A stretch of 64,000 nucleotides of DNA from Microvirga terrestris (GCF_015694425.1 NZ_JADQDN010000005.1:1-64000), one strand, 5' to 3'; numbered from the stretch's first letter, positions 37,182 through 46,250 are shown. Numbers and translations: made by a program. Notes: generated by a model from the sequence alone, not told the origin.

Positions 37182-38306
37182 TTACGCCACCACGACCACG
37201 TTCCGACCATTCTCCTTGGCACGGTAAAGCGCACGGTCCGCATGCCGCAGAAGATCCTCGGGCGTGGCTTTGTGGATAGTCGCGCAGCCGATGCTCACGG
37301 TCACCTCCTCGGCTTTTCCGAGGGCAGCCCTCCCAGCTTCGGAAAAGGCATGGCGGATCCTCTCTGCCAGAGCGGCAGCGTCCTGGGCTCCGACCGGAAG
37401 GATAGCCGCGAATTCCTCTCCCCCAAGTCTGCCGAAGGTCTCCTTGGGCAGGTTGTCGGCAATCGTGCGCGCGAAGACGCTGAGAATGCGGTCGCCGACC
37501 GCATGGCCGTAGCGATCGTTGATGGCTTTGAAATTGTCGAGGTCGAACAGCAGGCAGCTGGCTGGTCGGCCGTTCAGGCGGTTGAGCAGCCGGGACGCGG
37601 TCTGAAGGAAAGCGCGCCGGTTGGGAATTCCCGTCAGATCGTCGACGAGAGCCGCCTGCTTGTACTCAAACTTCAAGCGCTCCTTCGCCATAGACAGAAA
37701 CATGAAGGCGAGGGTTGGTCCGATCACCACCAGGAAGAGGGCCATTTCCGAGGACCAGCGCCGGGCAAATGTATCGATCCAGGGGACCGATGTGAGGGAA
37801 ACGCCGAGCATCCCGCGAAAGAGGTTGAACACGGCAAGCCCGGAAAGGAGAACGACCGCGACCCGCTGCGAGGCGAGCGTCTGCAGCGGGTGACGCATCA
37901 GCTCCCAGGCGCACAGGGCCGAATAGGCAGCTGTCAGCGCGGATGTCAGGATCAGGCGATAGCCCTGCGAGTCGTGGATGAACGGGAACGCGCACACCCA
38001 GATGGCAACACCTGCCCCGCCGTGAAGCAGAATGCCCGGGCGCTCGTTGAAGACCCTGCATCCAACATAGAGAGCGCCGTAAGATAGGATGCCGAGCGCG
38101 TTCGCCAACAGGAGAACCCAATAACCCGGTGGTTTCTCCCCCAGGTTAGCCCAGCCGATTCCGATTGCGATCAGCCAGAAGGCCGCTCCCCACCAGGCCT
38201 GGGCGCTCAGCCTGCGGCTCAAGGTCCATGAGAAGATCAGCAGCGTGCCGAGGACGCACGACAGCAGGATGAAGGCGACGGTAAGGGTAGCGGGGTCAAG
38301 AACCAT
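37182..38306 (-). CDS. Membrane-bound diguanylate cyclase (GGDEF)
   Basis: A 374-residue protein with an N-terminal membrane domain (about residues 5-205, six or more helices) and a C-terminal GGDEF domain: DDLTGIPNRRAF, LLFDLDNFKAINDRYGHAVGD, and the active-site loop GGEEF (295-299). It makes cyclic di-GMP from two GTP. The inhibitory RxxD I-site that normally precedes the active loop by five residues is absent (PKET there), so product inhibition is probably lost. Start MVLDPATLTVAF is chosen. Convergent with the epimerase-like gene, 20 bp between stops. Confidence 0.92.
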   Translation of the reverse strand: MVLDPATLTVAFILLSCVLGTLLIFSWTLSRRLSAQAWWGAAFWLIAIGIGWANLGEKPPGYWVLLLANALGILSYGALYVGCRVFNERPGILLHGGAGVAIWVCAFPFIHDSQGYRLILTSALTAAYSALCAWELMRHPLQTLASQRVAVVLLSGLAVFNLFRGMLGVSLTSVPWIDTFARRWSSEMALFLVVIGPTLAFMFLSMAKERLKFEYKQAALVDDLTGIPNRRAFLQTASRLLNRLNGRPASCLLFDLDNFKAINDRYGHAVGDRILSVFARTIADNLPKETFGRLGGEEFAAILPVGAQDAAALAERIRHAFSEAGRAALGKAEEVTVSIGCATIHKATPEDLLRHADRALYRAKENGRNVVVVA

Positions 38307-38500
38307 CGGAGCAGCTGTCCTGCGATTGGTCAGGAGGCCGCAGAGATGAGTCCCGCAGGACATTTCCCCACGGAATGCGGGGCTACGCTATCCATGATCG
38401 TTGCCCGAATGTCCAGCCGCAACGGGTGTGACGTATGAACCGGAACGAAGGATTGGCCCGGGCATTTTTCTTCAAGCCAAGCATGAACAGGAGCGGTGTC

Positions 38501-39052
38501 ATGGGTCGGTATCATCGTCATGGGGTGCAGAGCACGGCAGCCATCGCGGGACATCCGCTTCACCACATGCTGATCGTCTTCCCGGTCGCCTTTCTGATCG
38601 GAGCACTAGGGACCGACATCGTTTTCATGGCAACTCAAGACCAGTTCTGGGCTCAATGCTCCTACTGGCTGCTCATTGCCGGCATTGTCACCGCCCTCGT
38701 GGCCGCGGTTCCCGGCATGATCGATTTTGTAACCATCGACCGGGTCCGCAATATCTGGATTTCATGGGCTCATATGGTAGACAACCTGGTCGTCGTTGCC
38801 CTTGCCCTAATCAATGTGGGGGTGCGCTCGGGCGATCCTGCCGCAGGCGTTCAGGGCTGGGGCATCTGGCTATCGAGCATTCAGACCGCCCTGCTGCTCT
38901 TCAGCGGCTGGCTCGGCGGTGAGATGGCCTACCGTTATGGCATTGGCGCCATTCAGGATTACAGCCCCAAGGTCGAGCAGTTTCATGTGGAGGTAGACCG
39001 CGCGGACGTGGCGGAGCATTACGGCCGCCGGAGCGGGTCGGGCGGGCTCTGA
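38501..39052 (+). CDS. DUF2231 membrane protein
   Basis: A 183-residue inner-membrane protein with about four helices. HPLHHMLIVFPVAFLIGALGTD (about residues 18-39) is the typical DUF2231 opening, followed by PGMIDFVTI, AHMVDNLVVVALALINV and GWLGGEMAYRYGIG. The family may bind haem through its His pairs but is uncharacterised. ATG at 38501 is preferred because AGGAG lies 8 nt upstream. Confidence 0.85.
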   Translation: MGRYHRHGVQSTAAIAGHPLHHMLIVFPVAFLIGALGTDIVFMATQDQFWAQCSYWLLIAGIVTALVAAVPGMIDFVTIDRVRNIWISWAHMVDNLVVVALALINVGVRSGDPAAGVQGWGIWLSSIQTALLLFSGWLGGEMAYRYGIGAIQDYSPKVEQFHVEVDRADVAEHYGRRSGSGGL

Positions 39053-39107
39053 GGACTGCCGTCATTCATCACTTGTTTCCCGGAGCGGAGCCGCTAAGCT
39101 CCGTTTC

Positions 39108-39404
39108 ATGAAGCCCGTTTCCACCCTTGTTCTGATCGGCGTAGCGCTGACGAGCCAAGCGCAGGCCTCTTCTCCCTGTCCTCCTGGTTTTTCCATGCTC
39201 CAAGCCTCGGATACGTGCGTGCGGATCAGCGGCACCGTCCGAGCCGATGCCCTTGTCGGGTCAGGGCGACAGTTCGGATCCAGCTCGTATCGGACCCAGT
39301 CAGGCGCCCACTTGCAGATGGATGTGAGAAAGCAGACCGAATACGGCCCCTTGCGAGCCGTGATCGCCGTTGGAAATCTGCATCGCGACAGGGGCCAAGA
39401 ATAA
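39108..39404 (+). CDS. Short exported protein resembling a porin N terminus
   Basis: A 98-residue product with a signal peptide (MKPVSTLVLIGVALTSQAQA, cleavage about residue 20). The mature start PCPPGFSMLQASDTCVRISGTVRAD resembles the Cys-x-Cys opening of Rhizobiales porins (C..GF...TC.R..G.VR). The rest, alternating beta-strand (LQMDVRKQTEYGPLRAVIAVG), would form only a few strands. A full porin is about 350-500 residues. It is either a porin remnant or an independent small envelope protein. Confidence 0.6.
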   Translation: MKPVSTLVLIGVALTSQAQASSPCPPGFSMLQASDTCVRISGTVRADALVGSGRQFGSSSYRTQSGAHLQMDVRKQTEYGPLRAVIAVGNLHRDRGQE

Positions 39405-39425
39405 GGGCGCCCAAGGCGCCCTTAT
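39401..39425. terminator. Hairpin between convergent genes
   Basis: A perfect 11 bp stem ATAAGGGCGCC (39401-39411) / GGCGCCCTTAT (39415-39425) with loop CAA. It overlaps the stop of the porin-like gene and precedes the stop of the minus-strand gene at 39435. Confidence 0.75.
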
Positions 39426-39434
39426 GTCGACAGG

Positions 39435-39758
39435 TTAGTAGTCGTAATTATCGTAGTATTCTTCCCGGTAGTAAGTCCGCCTCGGAGCTTCGTAAGTCCG
39501 ATAGGCAGGCCGCTCATAAGTGCGGTAAGCAGGGCGGGCCGTTGCGGCAAGCGCGCCGCCCAGGATGGCGCCCGTCACGCCGGCTGCGATGGCAGCGTTG
39601 TTATTGTTGCGGCGCTGCACGACATAGCGCTCAGCCTTGTGGTTCTTGGCATGTCCGTAAGCATGACCCCTGCCCTTACCTGGGCGGGCGTCGACGGAAC
39701 CGCTGAAAGAAGTTACGGCCAGAAGGGCTGCGCTGATGACAACAAGAGCTTTCTTCAT
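39435..39758 (-). CDS. Exported hypothetical protein with glycine-zipper-like and YRTYE repeats
   Basis: A 107-residue protein with a signal peptide (MKKALVVISAALLAVTSFSGSVDA). A basic segment with HAYGHAKNHKAERYVVQRRNNN is followed by a Gly/Ala helix (AAIAAGVTGAILGGALAA) and a Tyr-rich tail (PAYRTYERPAYRTYE..YYREEYYDNYDY). Such tails are common in small envelope proteins of Rhizobiales. Function unknown. Confidence 0.78.
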   Translation of the reverse strand: MKKALVVISAALLAVTSFSGSVDARPGKGRGHAYGHAKNHKAERYVVQRRNNNNAAIAAGVTGAILGGALAATARPAYRTYERPAYRTYEAPRRTYYREEYYDNYDY

Positions 39759-39970
39759 GGATCTACTCCTGAACAGTTTCGTATATAAAATTCATTCTAG
39801 GGAAACGGTTCCAAAAATCGCACTCGGGTGCAAGCCTGAAAAATTTTACCTATCCATAATACAGCGCATATCTTCCTAGTAACCGCATGTTTTTCTACTC
39901 TATTCTTCCTAAATCATAAGCATTCTGCTCTGAATAACTCCTACTTCTCAGATCGACTATAAGAACACTA

Positions 39971-39998
39971 AAAGAGGGCCGGCGGTCCGGCCCTCTTT
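39971..39998 (-). terminator. Rho-independent terminator of the 40019-40840 gene
   Basis: A 12 bp stem AAAGAGGGCCGG (39971-39982) / CCGGCCCTCTTT (39987-39998), loop CGGT. On the minus strand it ends CTCTTTTAG. Confidence 0.85.
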
Positions 39999-40018
39999 CC
40001 TAAATCCTGGCGACCTAG

Positions 40019-40840
40019 TTACTCGCTGGTGCTCGTGCTGCTCCCCGACGAGGAACCGCCCTGCTGCGGACGAACGGTCGTGGAGGAATTGGTCGAACCG
40101 GACATATTGTTACCCGAGCTGCTGTTCACATCCGTACGGCTACGGGTCGAGACGGTGCCGGTCGTCTCCGGAGCGCTCGAACGGGTCCGGCTGGTGGAGA
40201 CATTCACATCGTTGGGACGGCGCTGCTCGATGGATACGCCAACGCTCGGCGAGGTGTCCTGCGTCCGGCGGATGGTCGTGCGGCGATTGACCGAGACGCT
40301 TGGCTCATTGACCTCTTCGTAGCGGCGCACGGTCCGGCGACGGACCTCCACCGGCTCGTCGACAACCTGATAACGCCGCTTCTTGGACACGACCTTGTTG
40401 GTCTTCTTCGTCTTCTTCACTGCCACTTTCTTGGTGGGCTTCTTCTTGACCACAGTGCGGTGCACCTCGGTATCCGGCTCATCGATCGTCGTCACGCTGC
40501 GGCGGCGGGTGACGGAGACGCTCGGCTCCTCGACTTCACGCACCGTGCGAGAGCGAACGGATACGCCAGAGCGCTCGCGGGTCTCGATGCCGACCCCGAC
40601 CCGGGTGCTACCCTCTTCGCGGGTGCGGACATTAGTCTGCGTGCCGGAAGAATCGCTGCGGGTCGCGCCGGTCGTCTCCGTCCGGCTGCTGGTTCCCGAC
40701 TTGTTGCGCAGCAGGTTGTTCGAATCCGAGGACTGCGACTGGGATGTCGTGCTGGTGCTGGTATTGGTCTGAGTCGATGTCTGGGCATAGGCCGCGCTAC
40801 TCAACAAGAGAAGGGCGGCTCCTAGTGCGATTTTCTTCAC
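40019..40840 (-). CDS. Low-complexity basic exported protein
   Basis: A 273-residue protein from GTG (VKKIALGAALLLLSSAAYA signal peptide; GGAG 8 nt upstream). The mature part is Ser/Thr/Asn/Gln-rich at both ends. The centre has repeats of the type EEPSVSVTRRRSVTTI and NEPSVSVNRRTTIRR, flanking a Lys-rich block (VVKKKPTKKVAVKKTKKTNK). Predicted disordered, strongly basic, periplasmic or extracellular. Not recognised; a role in envelope stress or polyanion binding would be guesswork. Confidence 0.72.
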   Translation of the reverse strand: MKKIALGAALLLLSSAAYAQTSTQTNTSTSTTSQSQSSDSNNLLRNKSGTSSRTETTGATRSDSSGTQTNVRTREEGSTRVGVGIETRERSGVSVRSRTVREVEEPSVSVTRRRSVTTIDEPDTEVHRTVVKKKPTKKVAVKKTKKTNKVVSKKRRYQVVDEPVEVRRRTVRRYEEVNEPSVSVNRRTTIRRTQDTSPSVGVSIEQRRPNDVNVSTSRTRSSAPETTGTVSTRSRTDVNSSSGNNMSGSTNSSTTVRPQQGGSSSGSSTSTSE

Positions 40841-41302
40841 TGGACCATCTCCATTACTGTAAAGGTGCGTGGTGAACGCAGACCTACGGAGACTGTTCCA
40901 AGGAGGGCGCAAGCAACTTCGGTTACCTACGAAGTCGTTCCGCAAGATGAACATTTGTTCAAAATGCTACATAGGCGCATGATTGCTTATAGGACCATCA
41001 GATAAGAAATTTGGACTCCAATACATTCATGAAGACTGTGGAGAGCCTCATCGGGCCATTTCGAGAGGCAGGCAACACGGCCAAGCTCTGAACCGCGCCG
41101 CGCCAAACACACGCTCATCGACGACGAGTCATGCTTGATGAGCACTGCCGTTAACCTGGCATTAGCTCGCTATGCTACTAAAGCATAACTGCCCTACATT
41201 ATTACCACTCCTCTTCGGCGCTGCACACACTTATATCGGCACTGCACACGCAAGAACAAAAGCCACCGACCACAGGGGTCGGTCACTGATCAGGAGATTT
41301 TC
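40841..41302. other. Intergenic region between divergent genes
   Basis: About 460 bp. An inverted repeat TGAAC-ATTT-GTTCA (40948-40961) lies about 110 bp upstream of the minus-strand gene. Near the DUF1127 gene the leader contains ACCGACC-ACAG-GGGTCGGT (about 41266-41283). Nothing coding was recognised. Confidence 0.4.
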
Positions 41303-41458
41303 ATGTTCGTGTCCTACATTCTCTCTAAGTTCCGCGCCTATATGCGTTATCGCGATACTGTCCGCGAGCTCTCGCTCCTGTCGGACCGTGAACTCGACGA
41401 TCTCGGCATCTCGCGCTTCCAGATCGAGAACATCGCTCGCGAGCACGCAGTCGCGTAA
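41303..41458 (+). CDS. DUF1127 family small protein
   Basis: A 51-residue protein, MFVSYILSKFRAYMRYRDTV then RELSLLSDRELDDLGISRFQIENIA, the standard DUF1127 pattern (Arg-rich, single helix-turn-helix-like fold). AGGAG (41292-41296) lies 6 nt upstream and a terminator follows. Members in Rhizobiales and Rhodobacter bind RNA or affect small-RNA turnover and phosphate/carbon metabolism; which applies here is unknown. Confidence 0.88.
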   Translation: MFVSYILSKFRAYMRYRDTVRELSLLSDRELDDLGISRFQIENIAREHAVA

Positions 41459-41487
41459 ATTTTTGCTGCATGGCAGCACGAGGCCCT

Positions 41488-41510
41488 CGCCCGCCCTTTG
41501 GCGGGCGTTT
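41488..41510 (+). terminator. Rho-independent terminator of the DUF1127 gene
   Basis: An 8 bp stem CGCCCGCC (41488-41495) / GGCGGGCG (41500-41507), loop CTTT, then TTT. Confidence 0.8.
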
Positions 41511-41526
41511 GCTTGTCTGGAACCCG

Positions 41527-42285
41527 TCAGCGCCCGCCCGAGACCGGGATATTCGCGCCCGTGATGTAGGACGCGGCATCCGACATCAGGAACAGCACCG
41601 CCTCGGCAACTTCTCCTGTTTCGCCGATCCGGTTCATCGGAATATTCGGACGCAGCCGCTCCAGCCGGCCAGCGTCCTGGGTGCTGCGCTCGTGGATCTC
41701 GGTCTTGGTCATGCCGGGCGAGACCGCGTTGACCCGGATGCCCTCCGGTGCCAGCTCCTTGGCCATTCCGATCGTGAGCGAGTCGATGGCCCCCTTCGAG
41801 GCGGCGTACCAGACATATTCGTTGGGGCTGCCGAGAGAGGCCGCCACCGACGAGATGTTGACGATGGTCCTGGTACTGTCGCCCGGGCTCTGCGGCAGGC
41901 GCCGAGCCGCCTCTCGTGCCACCCACAGGGCGCCCAGGACATTGATGTCGATGCAGTCCCGGATCGTCTCGGCGGAGGTCTGCGCCAGCTTGCCGGATTT
42001 GCCCGTGATCCCCGCGTTGTTGACCACATGCGAGATCGGCCCCAAGGCCGCCTCGGCCTCGTCGAACAGGCGAACCACGTCGGCTTCAACGGCCACATCG
42101 CCCTGACAAGCGACTGCTCTTGCCCCGGCAGAACGGCAGGCGGCAAGAACCTGCTCGGCAGCCTCACGCTCTGAGCGGTAGGTGATGGCGACATCGTAGC
42201 CGCGCTCAGCCGCAAGCTGCGCCACCGCAGCCCCTATGCCGCGGCTTCCGCCTGTAATAAGGACGACCGGACGCCTGGATTGCAT
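41527..42285 (-). CDS. Short-chain dehydrogenase/reductase
   Basis: A 252-residue NAD(P)-dependent oxidoreductase. Cofactor motif TGGSRGIGAAVA (about residues 11-22), NNAG (about 88-91), catalytic S-Y-K as NISSVAAS and YAASKGAIDSL, and terminal GANIPVSGGR. Substrate unknown. GGAAAGG upstream supports the start at MQSRRPVVLITGG. Divergent from trmFO with 85 bp between starts. Confidence 0.92.
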   Translation of the reverse strand: MQSRRPVVLITGGSRGIGAAVAQLAAERGYDVAITYRSEREAAEQVLAACRSAGARAVACQGDVAVEADVVRLFDEAEAALGPISHVVNNAGITGKSGKLAQTSAETIRDCIDINVLGALWVAREAARRLPQSPGDSTRTIVNISSVAASLGSPNEYVWYAASKGAIDSLTIGMAKELAPEGIRVNAVSPGMTKTEIHERSTQDAGRLERLRPNIPMNRIGETGEVAEAVLFLMSDAASYITGANIPVSGGR

Positions 42286-42370
42286 GCGTTGAATGCCTTT
42301 CCAAAAGTAAACCAGCTCAGCTTGACCAGGGCTCTCGAGGGAGTCAACAAAGCCGCTCGGGAGATTGACC

Positions 42371-43789
42371 ATGAGCACCATCGAACCCATCCACGTCATC
42401 GGCGGCGGCCTCGCCGGTTCGGAAGCTGCCTGGCAGATCGCCCAAGCCGGTGTCCCCGTCGTGCTGCACGAGATGCGTCCCGTCCGCGGCACCGATGCGC
42501 ACAAGACGGACGGCCTAGCCGAACTCGTGTGCTCCAACTCCTTCCGCTCGGACGATCCCGAGGCCAATGCGGTCGGCCTCCTGCACCAGGAGATGCGCTC
42601 CCTCGGCTCGCTGATCATGGCCAAGGGCGATGCCAACCAGGTGCCCGCCGGCGGCGCCTTGGCCGTCGATCGCGAGGGTTTTTCGGCGGCCGTCACGGCC
42701 GCGCTCGAGGCGCATCCCCTCATCACCATCGAGAGGGGCGAGATCGCGGGCCTGCCGCCGGAAGAATGGTCCTCGGTGATCGTCGCCACCGGCCCTCTCA
42801 CCTCGCCGGCTTTGGCGCAGGCGGTCCTCGATCTCACGGGCGAGACATCGCTCGCCTTCTTCGACGCCATCGCGCCCATCGTCTATCGCGAGTCCATCAA
42901 CATGGACATTGCCTGGTTCCAATCGCGCTACGACAAGGTCGGACCGGGCGGCACGGGCAAGGACTACATCAACTGCCCCATGACCAAGGAGCAGTACGAC
43001 GCGTTCATCGACGCACTGATCGCCGGCGACAAGACCGAGTTCAAGGAATGGGAGGCCAACACCCCCTATTTCGACGGCTGCCTGCCCATCGAGGTCATGG
43101 CCGAGCGCGGCCGCGAGACCCTGCGACATGGCCCGATGAAGCCAGTCGGACTCACCGACCCGCGCAATCCCGACAAGAAACCCTACGCCATCGTGCAGCT
43201 GCGCCAGGACAATGCGCTCGGCACCCTGTTCAACATGGTGGGCTTCCAGACCAAGCTGAAATACGGCGCTCAGAGCGCGATCCTGCGCATGATCCCCGGC
43301 CTGGAAAATGCCGAGTTCGCACGCCTCGGCGGCATTCACCGCAACACCTATCTGAACTCGCCGAAACTCCTCGATCCGACGCTCCGCCTGAAGGCCATGC
43401 CGCGCCTGCGCTTTGCCGGCCAGATCACCGGCTGCGAGGGTTATGTGGAGAGCGCGGCGGTGGGACTGATGACCGGCCGCTTCGCCGCGGCCGAGCGGCT
43501 AGGCCGTCCCATCCAGCCCCTGCCCCACACCACGGCGCTCGGCGCGCTCATCAACCACATCACGGGCGGACACATCGAGACCATCGACGAGGGGCCGCGC
43601 TCCTTCCAGCCGATGAACGTCAATTTCGGCCTCTTCCCACCGCTGGATTTCACGCCGAAGGCCGAGGACGGCAAGCGCCTGCGTGGACCGGCCAAGGCCG
43701 TTGCCAGGAAGAAGGCTCTGACGGACCGGGCGCGGGCGGATCTGGGGGCGTGGATGTCGGATGGCGTGCTGCCTCAGGCTGCGGAGTAA
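42371..43789 (+). CDS. trmFO: Folate/FAD-dependent tRNA (uracil-5-)-methyltransferase TrmFO
   Basis: Methylates U54 of tRNA using methylenetetrahydrofolate and reduced FAD. The 472-residue protein has the FAD motif [16 protein letters not shown] (about residues 9-24), [29 protein letters not shown], the catalytic-region [12 protein letters not shown], and [23 protein letters not shown] 8 nt upstream supports ATG at 42371. Confidence 0.97.
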   Translation: MSTIEPIHVIGGGLAGSEAAWQIAQAGVPVVLHEMRPVRGTDAHKTDGLAELVCSNSFRSDDPEANAVGLLHQEMRSLGSLIMAKGDANQVPAGGALAVDREGFSAAVTAALEAHPLITIERGEIAGLPPEEWSSVIVATGPLTSPALAQAVLDLTGETSLAFFDAIAPIVYRESINMDIAWFQSRYDKVGPGGTGKDYINCPMTKEQYDAFIDALIAGDKTEFKEWEANTPYFDGCLPIEVMAERGRETLRHGPMKPVGLTDPRNPDKKPYAIVQLRQDNALGTLFNMVGFQTKLKYGAQSAILRMIPGLENAEFARLGGIHRNTYLNSPKLLDPTLRLKAMPRLRFAGQITGCEGYVESAAVGLMTGRFAAAERLGRPIQPLPHTTALGALINHITGGHIETIDEGPRSFQPMNVNFGLFPPLDFTPKAEDGKRLRGPAKAVARKKALTDRARADLGAWMSDGVLPQAAE

Positions 43790-43798
43790 GCGCTGACT

Positions 43799-43832
43799 GT
43801 CACCCCGGACGGCTAAAGCCGATCCGGGATTG
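43799..43832. repeat. Short palindrome after trmFO
   Basis: GTCACCCCGGACGGCTAAAGCCGATCCGGG contains nested CGGC/GCCG and CCGGA/TCCGG arms. It may also end trmFO transcripts. It leads into the composite repeat copy 2. Confidence 0.5.
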
Positions 43833-43864
43833 CTTTCAGTATCTGCTTCCCGAACCTCAACACT

Positions 43865-44045
43865 GTCATCCCCGCGTAGGCAGGGATCAATAAATACGGC
43901 GTCTCAAGACGAGGCGATCAACGTCGCGCCGTTTTTTCTGCATCCTCAGCGGTTATGGATCCCGGGCTCCGCTGCGCGGCCCCGGGATGACAGTGCTGGG
44001 CCGGGTTTGCGCGATCCCTGATCTGCTTCACCGTCCGGGATGACG
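43865..44045. repeat. Composite dispersed repeat, copy 2
   Basis: Matches 10185-10360 block for block (AGGGATC, CGGCGTCTCAAGA, GTCGCGCC, GGTTATGGATCCCGG, CCGTCCGGGATGACGC). Each end carries a GTCAT/ATGAC-type terminus, as in REP elements of this group. Not coding. Confidence 0.72.
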
Positions 44046-44064
44046 CTGGAGAGTAACGCACTCT

Positions 44065-44907
44065 TCAAAACGGCCCGTGCCAGAGCGACCAGATCCGCCG
44101 CCATTGCGGCAGTTCCACCACCGTGTGGAAGGGATCGTAATCACGCCGCTCCATGGCCTTCAGATAAGGCTCCACCAGGGCCACCGGCTGGAAGGCCGGC
44201 TTGGCGGCGTTCGGGATCGTGGTGCGCAGCGCGCGCGCCTGATCGAGATGCCTGCGGGCGACGGCGCGCAGATCGGCAAGCGCCCCTTGGAGACCCGGCC
44301 CGCCACGGCCTGTCACGATGTCCTCGCGCACCACGCCGTGTTTGGTCAGAATATCCGCCGGCACATAAACCTGACCTTGCCGCGCATGAATCGGAAACGC
44401 GCGCAGCAAGCCCGCGATGGCATAGGCCACGCCCGCATGTCCGGCAGCATCGGCGGTGCCGGGATTTGTGCCGTCCGAGAGGATGAGGCTCGCAAGCTGG
44501 ATCAGGCTCGACGAGGTCTCGCCGCAATAACCTTCCAGATCGTTGAGGCTCGGCATCGGATCCTCGTAAAGATCGAAGATCCTGGCGTCGATCAGGTCAA
44601 CCAGCGATTGGCGCGGCAGGCGGAACTGAACGATGGTGTCGTCGAGCGCAGCCGCCACGGGATTGGCCCGCACATCGCCTCGCGCTTCGCCCTGTAGGGC
44701 ATCGCGCCACCATTGCAAGCGGATCTCGCCGACGAGCGCCTCGCGCACTGCCTCGCGCACGCGGGCGATCTCGAAGTTGAAGGCATAGAGCGCGTAGAGA
44801 TGCGGCCGCTTGTCGGCGGGCACGAAGAGGCTCGCCCAGTACCGGTCCGGATCGGCCTCGCGCACGAGCCCCTCACAATGGGCGAAGTTGGAAATCGCTT
44901 CCGCCAT
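44065..44907 (-). CDS. Squalene/phytoene-synthase-fold protein, NDUFAF6-like
   Basis: A 280-residue member of the phytoene/squalene synthase superfamily. The fold markers (LYALYAF, IRLQWWRDAL, YCGETSSSLIQLASLIL, RQGQVYVP) are present. Both metal-binding Asp-rich motifs are missing: the first DDxxD site reads N44-F45-E46-I-A-R-V, and the second reads LLRAFPIHARQGQ. This is the pattern of NDUFAF6, a mitochondrial complex I assembly factor, rather than of a prenyl synthase. It starts 1 bp after the stop of the NDUFAF3-like gene and belongs to the secD-secF cluster. I infer a role in respiratory complex I or membrane-protein assembly. Confidence 0.8.
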   Translation of the reverse strand: MAEAISNFAHCEGLVREADPDRYWASLFVPADKRPHLYALYAFNFEIARVREAVREALVGEIRLQWWRDALQGEARGDVRANPVAAALDDTIVQFRLPRQSLVDLIDARIFDLYEDPMPSLNDLEGYCGETSSSLIQLASLILSDGTNPGTADAAGHAGVAYAIAGLLRAFPIHARQGQVYVPADILTKHGVVREDIVTGRGGPGLQGALADLRAVARRHLDQARALRTTIPNAAKPAFQPVALVEPYLKAMERRDYDPFHTVVELPQWRRIWSLWHGPF

Positions 44908-44908
44908 C

Positions 44909-45295
44909 TTAAAGAACGGCGATCAGGGCGGCGCCAACCTTGCGGTTTTCCGCGAGCAGGATGTTGTAGGTGCGCGCAGCCGCCCCGGTCTGCATCACGT
45001 CGAGCCCGATCCCTGCCTCGCGGAATCGCGTGCGGAACGCAGCCGGCAGCGCCGCGATGTCGATACCCGTGCCGAACAGCAGGAGCTCAAGGGCATCGCC
45101 CTCGGCGAAGATCGGATTGAGCGCCTCGTCCGTCAGATCGGCCATGGACGCGACCGGCCAAGCCTTGATGCCGGACGGCAGCGCGAGCAAGGAGCCGCGA
45201 TGGGACATGTCCGCGAAGCGGAAGCCGCCATTGCCATAGGCATCGAGCGGGTAGCGGCCCGGCAGGAACCCGTCATAGACGCGGCCAGAGCTCAT
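44909..45295 (-). CDS. Mth938-domain protein, NDUFAF3-like
   Basis: A 128-residue single-domain protein: MSSGRVYDGFLPGRYPLDAYG, GGFRFADMSHRGSLLALPSGIKAW, LLLFGTGIDIAALPAAFRTRFREAGIGLDVMQTGAAARTYNILLAENRKVGAALIAV. The core LLFGTG...GxDVMxTGAAxRTYNxL matches the Mth938 family, which includes human NDUFAF3. It starts 4 bp after the secF stop and is followed 1 bp later by the NDUFAF6-like gene. Conservation of this gene beside secDF has been noted for NDUFAF3 homologues. Confidence 0.87.
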   Translation of the reverse strand: MSSGRVYDGFLPGRYPLDAYGNGGFRFADMSHRGSLLALPSGIKAWPVASMADLTDEALNPIFAEGDALELLLFGTGIDIAALPAAFRTRFREAGIGLDVMQTGAAARTYNILLAENRKVGAALIAVL

Positions 45296-45299
45296 GACC

Positions 45300-46238
45300 T
45301 TACTCCGCAGCGGCGGCCCTGCCCTCCGAAACCTTCACGCTCTCCGATCCGCGCAGGCCGATATAGATCAGCATGGGAGACGAGATGCAGATGGCCGAAT
45401 ACGTACAGATGACGACGCCGTAGAGCATGACCTGCGCGAAGCCCTGGATCGCCTGGCCGCCGAACAGCACCAGCGCCAGAAGCGACAGCGCCGTGGTGGT
45501 CGCCGTCATGATGGTCCGGGACATGGTGGTGTTGATCGACAGGTTCAGCAGCTCTTCCGCCGGCATCGTCTTGTAGCGACGCATCAGCTCGCGGGTCCGG
45601 TCGAACACCACCACGGTTTCATTGAGCGAATAGCCCACGATGGTCAGGATCGCGGCGATCGACGTCATGTTGAACTCATGCCGCGTAATCACGAAGAAGC
45701 CGATGGTGAGCACGATGTCGTGCAGCGTGCCGATGATGGACGCCACCGCCAGCTCGCGCTCGAAGCGGAACCAGAGATAGAACAGAACCGCGATCACCGA
45801 GAGCACGATGCCGATGGTGCCGGACTGGACAAGTTCGCCCGACACGCGCGGACCGACCGTCTCGACGCGACGGAAATCGTACTCATTGCTGAAGGTATCG
45901 CGCGCCTTCTGCACCACGGCCGTCTGCGCGGACTCTCCCCCGGCTTGGATGGGGAAGCGCAGGGAGACCTCGCCGGCCGTGCCGAACTCCTGCACCTCCA
46001 CATCACCGAAGCCGAAGCTCTCGGCGGTCTGGCGGATCTGGGCGACATTGGCCTGACCGGACTTGGCCTGGATCTCCATGAGCGTACCGCCCTTGAAGTC
46101 GATGCCGAAGTTGAGTCCGATGGTCAGGAGCATGATCGCCGTTGCGACCGAGACAAGAGCCGACAACGGAAATGAGAAGCGCCTGAAGCGCATGAAGTCG
46201 AAATGGGAGTTTTCGGGCCAGAGGCGAACGAGGCGCAC
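45300..46238 (-). CDS. secF: Protein-export membrane protein SecF
   Basis: Proton-motive-force-coupled subunit of the SecDF complex that aids late translocation. The 312-residue protein has six predicted helices, GLNFGIDFKGGTLMEI (about residues 41-56) opening the periplasmic domain, and VGYSLNETVVVFDRTRE (the RND-type motif). GTG at 46238 is preferred because GGAG is 8 nt upstream. Only 12 bp separate it from secD. Confidence 0.96.
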   Translation of the reverse strand: MRLVRLWPENSHFDFMRFRRFSFPLSALVSVATAIMLLTIGLNFGIDFKGGTLMEIQAKSGQANVAQIRQTAESFGFGDVEVQEFGTAGEVSLRFPIQAGGESAQTAVVQKARDTFSNEYDFRRVETVGPRVSGELVQSGTIGIVLSVIAVLFYLWFRFERELAVASIIGTLHDIVLTIGFFVITRHEFNMTSIAAILTIVGYSLNETVVVFDRTRELMRRYKTMPAEELLNLSINTTMSRTIMTATTTALSLLALVLFGGQAIQGFAQVMLYGVVICTYSAICISSPMLIYIGLRGSESVKVSEGRAAAAE

Positions 46239-46250
46239 GATACGCACTCC

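Noticed and set aside
44065..44907. Functional squalene or phytoene synthase
   Set aside because: Both Asp-rich metal-binding motifs are absent and no hopanoid or carotenoid genes are adjacent.
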